DNA from: Syntrophobacterales bacterium
Lineage (GTDB): Bacteria; Desulfobacterota; Desulfobaccia; Desulfobaccales; 0-14-0-80-60-11
Length of the DNA: 64,000 bases
Reading direction: 5' to 3'
Assembly: GCA_023512475.1 (NCBI GenBank)
Contig: JAILZL010000002.1
Span: forward strand, 62,001-126,000
The notes below the pieces were generated by a model that saw only the letters and a program-made list of their open reading frames with translations, ran no database searches and was not told where the DNA came from. The position numbers and the translations under genes are program-made. Numbering within the stretch: the first letter of the stretch is position 1; every line of letters begins with the position of its first letter. Shown here piece after piece: positions 59,792 to 64,000 of the stretch.

Positions 59792-60433
59792 ATGGCCCTG
59801 GTGGTCTGTGAAACCTTCGTCAGCATCCTGGGGGAGTCCTCCCGGGCCGGGCTGCCCGCCTTTTTCATCCGCCTGACGGGCTGCAACCTGCGGTGCCGTT
59901 GGTGCGACACCCCTTACTCCTATGACGGCGGGGAAAGCCGGGAAGTGGGTGAGCTCCTGGCGGCGGTACGGGACTCCCGCCTGCCCCGGGTCCTGGTCAC
60001 CGGCGGGGAGCCTCTCCTGCAGCCTGAGACCCCGGAGCTGCTGGCCCTCCTGTGCGACGCCGGCCGGGAGGTGCTGCTGGAAACCAACGGCTCTCTGCCC
60101 ATCGGCCCGGTGGATCGGCGGGTGAGGCGCATCGTGGACGTGAAGTGCCCGGGAAGCGGCATGGCCCACGCCATGTACTGGCCCAACCTGGCGCAGCTCA
60201 CCCCCCGGGATGAGGTCAAGTTTGTGGTCAGCCACCGGGAGGATTTCGCCTACGCCGAGGCCATCATCCGGGAGCACGGCCTGGCCGCGGGCCCCACCCT
60301 GCTCATCTCCCCGGTGTTCGGGGAGGTGGACTTGGCGGAGGCGGCCGGCTGGGTGGCGGCGAGCCCCCTCCCCTTACGGCTGAACCTGCAATGGCATAAA
60401 ATCATCTGGGGCCCGGAGAGGCGAGGGGTATGA
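59792..60433 (+). CDS. queE: 7-carboxy-7-deazaguanine synthase QueE
   Basis: A 213-residue small radical-SAM enzyme that forms the deazapurine ring of queuosine precursor. The cluster motif is CNLRCRWCDTPYS (Cys at CX3CX2C, about residues 31-38). VLVTGGEPLLQ and LLETNGSLPI follow the family pattern. It overlaps queC by four bases (ATGA). queD and queF are not here. Confidence 0.95.
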   Translation: MALVVCETFVSILGESSRAGLPAFFIRLTGCNLRCRWCDTPYSYDGGESREVGELLAAVRDSRLPRVLVTGGEPLLQPETPELLALLCDAGREVLLETNGSLPIGPVDRRVRRIVDVKCPGSGMAHAMYWPNLAQLTPRDEVKFVVSHREDFAYAEAIIREHGLAAGPTLLISPVFGEVDLAEAAGWVAASPLPLRLNLQWHKIIWGPERRGV

Positions 60434-61152
60434 ACGCCAAACCCATTGCGGTGATCCTGGCCAGCGGTGGCCTGGACAGTTGCGTGGCCGCCGCCTGGGC
60501 CGCCCGGGACTATGAGCTCGCCTTCTTTCACGCCGACTACGGGCAGCGCACCCTCACCCGGGAGCGGGCCGCCTGTCGGGCCCAAGCCGCCCATTTTCAG
60601 GTGCACCGCCTGTGGGAGGTGGATCTGGGCTTCCTGGGGCGCCTGGGAGGTTCCAGCCTCACCGACCCGACCCTGCCCATCCCCCAGGGCGCCCGGGAAG
60701 CCCCCGGACTGCCCAGCACCTATGTGCCCTTCCGTAACGCCCTCCTCCTGGCCGCGGCCACGGCCTGGGCCGAGGTCATCCGGGCCGCGGCGCTGGTCAT
60801 CGGCGCCAACATCCTGGACAACCCCGGCTACCCCGACTGCCGCCCGGAATTCTTCCAGGCCTTTGAGAGGGTCATGGAGTTGGGCACCGGCCCCGACACC
60901 CGCCTGAAAATCCTCACCCCGCTCCTTTACCTGGACAAGGCCGGCATCATCCGCCTGGGGTTGGAATTGGGGGCTCCCCTGCACCTGACCTGGTCCTGCT
61001 ATCAGGAAAATCTCCTGGCCTGCGGCCGCTGCTCGTCCTGCCGGCTGCGCCTCCAGGGCTTCGCCGCGGCGGGGGTGGCGGACCCTGTTCGCTACGTTCC
61101 CGGAGGGCGTCACGCTTGGCGGGAGGCGGAGGGCCCGGGAGAAGGGGCCTAG
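60430..61152 (+). CDS. queC: 7-cyano-7-deazaguanine synthase QueC
   Basis: A 240-residue ATP-dependent enzyme that turns carboxy-deazaguanine into preQ0. The N-terminal PP-loop VILASGGLDSCVAA and FFHADYGQRT are clear. The zinc ligands are in SCYQENLLACGRCSSCRLR near the C-terminus. ATG 60430 overlaps queE. The stop adjoins a dispersed repeat copy. Confidence 0.96.
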   Translation: MNAKPIAVILASGGLDSCVAAAWAARDYELAFFHADYGQRTLTRERAACRAQAAHFQVHRLWEVDLGFLGRLGGSSLTDPTLPIPQGAREAPGLPSTYVPFRNALLLAAATAWAEVIRAAALVIGANILDNPGYPDCRPEFFQAFERVMELGTGPDTRLKILTPLLYLDKAGIIRLGLELGAPLHLTWSCYQENLLACGRCSSCRLRLQGFAAAGVADPVRYVPGGRHAWREAEGPGEGA

Positions 61153-61310
61153 CAGGCTGCTGAATAACACCCTCCCCGAAATCTGGTGGGATAGGCTGGC
61201 CGATTTTGCCCGTTTGGCTAAGCCAAATCCCATGTATGGGGTTGGGGGAGGGGTGCGGGGGAGGGGAGGGGTCTATGATCCCTGCCCCTCCCCTGAATAA
61301 CCTTTCCCCA
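61153..61310 (+). repeat. Dispersed non-coding repeat, copy 2
   Basis: This copy follows queC directly: AGGCTGGCCGATTTTGCC, GTTTGGCTAAGCCAAATCCC (itself a TTTGGCTAAGCCAAA palindrome), TATGGGGTTGGGGGAGGGG, GGGGTCTATGATCCCTGCCCC. TGAATAAC occurs near both ends, at 61161-61168 and 61294-61301. It fills most of the 205-base gap before the receiver-like gene. Confidence 0.65.
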
Positions 61311-61357
61311 CAGTCTGCCAAGCTGAAGCCCGCGGGCAGGAGGGGGAGGGCGCCGGA

Positions 61358-61780
61358 TCAGGAATGCTTCCGGCGGGGCAGGCGCCGCCCCGGCCGGGGG
61401 GCGGACACATGGCGGACGATGGCCAGGACCTCCCAGTCCTCCACCGGCGCCAGCAGGCAGGCGTAGACCCCGATCTCCATGGCCTCCCGAATGAGCTCCC
61501 GATGCCCCCGGTGCTCCTTGTGACAGAAAAGCACCAGGCGACAGCCCGGAGAGGCCACCTTCAGGCGGGAGTAGAGTCCCGACCCATAGCGCAGAACGGC
61601 CTCGCAGTCGACAAAGACCGTGGCCCGCTCCCGCCCCTTGAGCTCCTGCACCACCTCATCGGGGTCCAGCAGGATGACGGGCGAGTAAAAATGCTCCGCC
61701 AGGATCTCCGCCACCGCCCGGCGGGTCTCCTCCCGGAAGATCAGCAAAAAGAGGGGGATGTCCTTATCTGTCCCCACCAC
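61358..61780 (-). CDS. Receiver-like protein of unknown function
   Basis: A 140-residue protein with alternating strands and helices reminiscent of a response-regulator receiver: LFLLIFREETRRAVAEIL, ATVFVDCEAVL (Asp at the usual phospho-acceptor place), LVLFCHKEHRGHRELIREAMEIGVYACLLAPV (the Lys-Pro step is Ala-Pro). The early acidic pair is missing, so phosphorylation is doubtful. It has a basic C-terminal tail. Its GTG start at 61780 follows a long leader that contains a terminator. Confidence 0.65.
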   Translation of the reverse strand: MVGTDKDIPLFLLIFREETRRAVAEILAEHFYSPVILLDPDEVVQELKGRERATVFVDCEAVLRYGSGLYSRLKVASPGCRLVLFCHKEHRGHRELIREAMEIGVYACLLAPVEDWEVLAIVRHVSAPRPGRRLPRRKHS

Positions 61781-61830
61781 ACCATCCCTTGACGCTAGTC
61801 GGATCCCGGGGGCGGCCGGTGCTGGCAGGC

Positions 61831-61870
61831 GAAAAGAACAAAAGCCCCACGCACCGGCATTCCGTGGGGC
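61831..61870 (-). terminator. Intrinsic terminator in a leader or after a small RNA
   Basis: On the minus strand an eight-base stem GCCCCACG/CGTGGGGC (61870-61863 with 61851-61844) is followed by TTTTGTTCTTTT (61843-61832). It lies 208 bases after the MBL-TPR stop and 50 bases before the receiver-like start. It could end the MBL transcript, a small RNA (a TTGCCG/CATTAT promoter candidate lies upstream near 61945-61970), or be an attenuator. Confidence 0.75.
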
Positions 61871-62078
61871 CTTGCTCTCCTCTTTCGGTAATCGGCGAAA
61901 AATTCCCTGTTAATATTTTGCAAACTTCAGGCCAGGATAATGCCTCATGATCCGGGGCGCCGGCAAGCAACTACTGTCCGGAATCGGACCCAAAGTCTGA
62001 CTGAGGGGGTGGCGTGGCGTGTCTTAGCTTCTTTTCTTTTGTCGCATTCCCGACCCGCTTTTCCTGATTTGCACAGCC

Positions 62079-63257
62079 TCAGGGGGAGGGGCGGCTTTGG
62101 GCCAGGCGGGCCAGCTCGTCCTTGAGCCGCCGGGTGAATTCCTCCCCGAAGGCGGGCAGGTCCAGGGCTTCCGCTTCCCGGCCGGAGAGGTACAGGGCCA
62201 TCCCCTGATAGACCTGGACCTCCTTGAGGTCAGGGCGCAGGGCTGCCGCCCGGTTCAGGGCCGTGAGGCTGTCCTCGTAGCGCCCCAGCCCCAGCAGGGC
62301 CACCCCTTTCCCCAGCAGGGCCTGGGCATGATCGGGCTCCTGACGGAGAATCCGGTCGAAAATGTCCAGGGCTTCCTGGCCCCGGCCCAGGTCGTTGAGG
62401 AGAAAGCCCTTCATCTCCAGCGCCCGGGGTTGGGGGGTCTCCTGAGCCAGCTCCCTGTCCAGATAAAAGAGGGCCTCCTCCAGCAGCCCCTGCTGGGCCA
62501 GCTGGGTGGCGCCCTCAAAGAAGGGCGTCTCCAGACCCACCACCCGCTTGATCAGGGCGTCATAGGTCTCATCCACCACAAAGCGGCCGATTCTGGGGGC
62601 CACGCCGCCATGCCCGGGGAGGATATGGTCGATCTGCCGCTGGCGCAATATCCGGAGGGAATAGAAATAGTGGGCCATGCTGCCGCCTGCCGCCTTGGTG
62701 TCCGGTTCCGCCAGGATGGTGGGAAGCACCGTGTCGCCGCTGAACAGGGTGCGGCTGGGGGCATGGTAAAAGCACAGGCCGTCAATGGTGTGCCCCGGGG
62801 TGTGGATCACCTCCAGCTCAAAGCCCGCCAAGATGATGGTCTCCCCGCCCTTCACCTCGGTGATGCGGCAGCCCAGGTTCTGCATCATCTCCTTGAATTC
62901 CAGGGGGCCGGCCTCATGCATGATGATCTCCAGCTCCGGGGTGCCGAAGCCCCGATGGCCCCGGAAGAGCTCCACCGCGCCCATGACGTGGTCGTGGTGG
63001 CCGTGGGTGACGGCGATCTTCTTGATATCCGTGGGCTTGATGCCCCGCTGCACCATCTGCATGTAGGCAGGATAGTCGTTGCCCGGATCGATAATGGCGT
63101 ACTCCTCCGGGCCGCAAAGCAGGTAGATGTTACTGGAGAAATCGTAGCCGAAAAGAAAAAGAGTGGCCTCGAAGAGGGGCTCCCGGATGCCGGTGAGCTC
63201 ACCTAACGGGGTCCAATCCTCCTGGGTATGCAGTTCAAAATCGCTGAATTCGTTCAT
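62079..63257 (-). CDS. MBL-fold metallohydrolase with C-terminal TPR repeats
   Basis: A 392-residue fusion. Residues 35-250 are a metallo-beta-lactamase fold with THGHHDHVMGA (HxHxDH), HTPGHTIDGLCFY, FSGDTVL and ILPGHGG. Residues about 265-375 form three or four tetratricopeptide helices pairs (LLEEALFYLDRELAQE, GRGQEALDIFDRILRQEPDHAQAL and GRYEDSLTALNRAAALRPD). Substrate unknown; glyoxalase II-like or nuclease activities occur in this fold. The TPR part suggests a partner protein. AAGGAGA is 14 bases before ATG 63257, farther than usual. Confidence 0.87.
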   Translation of the reverse strand: MNEFSDFELHTQEDWTPLGELTGIREPLFEATLFLFGYDFSSNIYLLCGPEEYAIIDPGNDYPAYMQMVQRGIKPTDIKKIAVTHGHHDHVMGAVELFRGHRGFGTPELEIIMHEAGPLEFKEMMQNLGCRITEVKGGETIILAGFELEVIHTPGHTIDGLCFYHAPSRTLFSGDTVLPTILAEPDTKAAGGSMAHYFYSLRILRQRQIDHILPGHGGVAPRIGRFVVDETYDALIKRVVGLETPFFEGATQLAQQGLLEEALFYLDRELAQETPQPRALEMKGFLLNDLGRGQEALDIFDRILRQEPDHAQALLGKGVALLGLGRYEDSLTALNRAAALRPDLKEVQVYQGMALYLSGREAEALDLPAFGEEFTRRLKDELARLAQSRPSP

Positions 63258-63368
63258 GCCGGTGGCAGGTCTCCTTGACTGGGGCGAAATTCCCCCTTTC
63301 CCATGGTCCCGGGAAGCAGGGGGATGGACATACCTTAGCAGAGATTCAGGTCGGGGTAAACGGGGAGG

Positions 63369-63683
63369 CTATTCGTTGAAGCCGCAGCCGACGATGAGGC
63401 CGGTCTTGGTTCTCCGGGCGTAAGTGCATTTGTTGGCCCCGGCCCACTGATAGCGGACAAAGGTCCCTTCCTCGGTGCCCTTGGCCACCTCTTCATACAC
63501 CGGGCCGGCCTTTTCCTTCAGGCTCTCCCCCTGGAGGGTGGGATGGACCAGAAGCTTGCCGCCGGCCTCCATGATGAAGGCGTAGGGGTCCTCCTGGGCC
63601 GCGGAGGCAAAATCCTCCGGTTTTTTCCCGGCATTGAGGGCCTCCACAATGTCATCCACCTTCTTTTTGACCACATCCTTCAT
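63369..63683 (-). CDS. Small single-Cache-like protein
   Basis: A 104-residue protein with a Cache-type core: DPYAFIMEAGGKLLVHPTLQGESL, then EEGTFVRYQW and GLIVGCGF, as in small-molecule-sensing domains of chemoreceptors. The first 25 residues are a basic/acidic helix (VVKKKVDDIVEALNAG). There is no signal peptide or membrane helix, so it would be a soluble, free-standing sensor or ligand binder. ATG 63683 has GGAGGTG six bases upstream. Two Cys (NKCTY and VGCGF) are present. Confidence 0.75.
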   Translation of the reverse strand: MKDVVKKKVDDIVEALNAGKKPEDFASAAQEDPYAFIMEAGGKLLVHPTLQGESLKEKAGPVYEEVAKGTEEGTFVRYQWAGANKCTYARRTKTGLIVGCGFNE

Positions 63684-63830
63684 AGCGCCACCTCCCTCTT
63701 TCGGGTTCACAGCCGATGCGCCGGGGAAGACCCCCGGGCGGGATGCCATGGGGCGGTCAGGACAATGCTCCGGTTCCACACGGGGAGCGCGGGCTGGCAG
63801 GCGGGAAGAATGGGAACCGGGGACAGGGGA

Positions 63831-63852
63831 CAGCCCCCTGGGAAGGGGGCTG
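63831..63852 (-). terminator. Hairpin after the right-edge gene
   Basis: CAGCCCCC/GGGGGCTG (63831-63838 with 63845-63852) forms an eight-base stem with a six-base loop, 19 bases after the stop of the gene that enters from the right. No T run follows, so termination is possible but unproven. Confidence 0.4.
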
Positions 63853-63870
63853 CCCGTCATATGTCGGATC

Positions 63871-64000
63871 TTACGGCGCGGCGTAGGGCAGGAAGTAGCT
63901 CAGCTTCATCTTGCCATCCGGCCACCATTTCCGTTTCTTGGTCTCACCGGGATAGATCTCCTTCACCTCGCCCGTCTTGGTGACGATGTGGGTGAGCTCC
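63871..64000 (-). CDS. Unidentified protein, C-terminal fragment
   Basis: A minus-strand frame open from the right edge to TAA at 63873-63871. The 42 visible residues read ELTHIVTKTGEVKEIY and end MKLSYFLPYAAP, with a basic KKRKWWPDGK between. No family is recognised. The upstream part lies beyond the window. Confidence 0.55.
   Translation of the reverse strand, partial: ELTHIVTKTGEVKEIYPGETKKRKWWPDGKMKLSYFLPYAAP

Noticed and set aside
61870-62078. Known riboswitch class (c-di-GMP, TPP, cobalamin, SAM)
   Set aside because: None of the conserved motifs I could recall for these classes appears in order on either strand.

Overview
This is a compact, high-G+C (about two thirds by eye) bacterial chromosome segment of roughly 64 kb, running from the 3' end of a yqeY-like gene to the 3' end of an unidentified gene. 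The gene set fits a strictly anaerobic, menaquinone-using, Gram-negative deltaproteobacterium (Desulfobacterota), possibly near Desulfobacca. The reasons are futalosine-pathway menaquinone synthesis, a tungsten-type aldehyde:ferredoxin oxidoreductase beside a polyferredoxin, Rex, NtrYX, DUF4416, an XXXCH-type protein, an F0-only ATP synthase cluster and Arn lipid A modification genes. The lineage is inferred, not proven. There is no phage, IS element, CRISPR array or rRNA operon; nearly all genes look like housekeeping genes.

Regions. 0-6.3 kb: a macromolecular-synthesis cluster (yqeY end, mutS2, dnaG, rpoD). 6.4-9.6 kb: a CAT-anticodon tRNA with its own promoter and terminator, then nif3, a zinc-ribbon coiled-coil gene, an RNase HI gene and rnpB. 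9.7-13.9 kb: arnC, arnA split into two genes, and arnD, leading by stop/start overlaps into ispD, ispF, an HD gene, ddl, a beta-lactamase-fold serine hydrolase and mpl (13.9-19.3 kb; isoprenoid and peptidoglycan precursors). 19.4-30.5 kb (minus strand): a TetR gene, the futalosine-pathway genes mqnE, an mqnC-nucleosidase fusion, a deaminase, mqnA, then ubiD-, ubiX- and ubiA-like genes, followed by a GH13 enzyme and a proteasome-like Ntn-hydrolase candidate. 30.5-33.3 kb (plus): XXXCH protein, polyferredoxin and AOR.

33.4-39.8 kb is a mosaic of short units: thioesterase, rlmH, sugar-isomerase-like TIM barrel, methylmalonyl-CoA epimerase, M20 peptidase, cvpA, mazG and small unknowns. 39.9-46.3 kb holds a Cache histidine kinase, NtrY, NtrX and a winged-helix protein preceded by three copies of a palindrome. 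46.3-47.2 kb is an unusually long stretch without a convincing gene. uvrA follows, then on the minus strand rex and the F0 genes atpZ-atpI-atpB-atpE, a GAF/PAS histidine kinase, and gmk-remA-yicC-DUF4416. 58.8-64 kb holds hypA, queE, queC, a receiver-like protein behind a terminator-bearing leader, an MBL-TPR protein and a Cache protein.

The most notable items are the MqnC-nucleosidase fusion inside a nearly complete futalosine operon, the proteasome-like protein whose second residue is a candidate catalytic Thr, a dispersed non-coding repeat present in three longer copies plus one partial copy, the triple palindrome before the winged-helix gene, and an 11-bp sequence shared upstream of rex and the DUF4416 gene that looks like a Rex operator.
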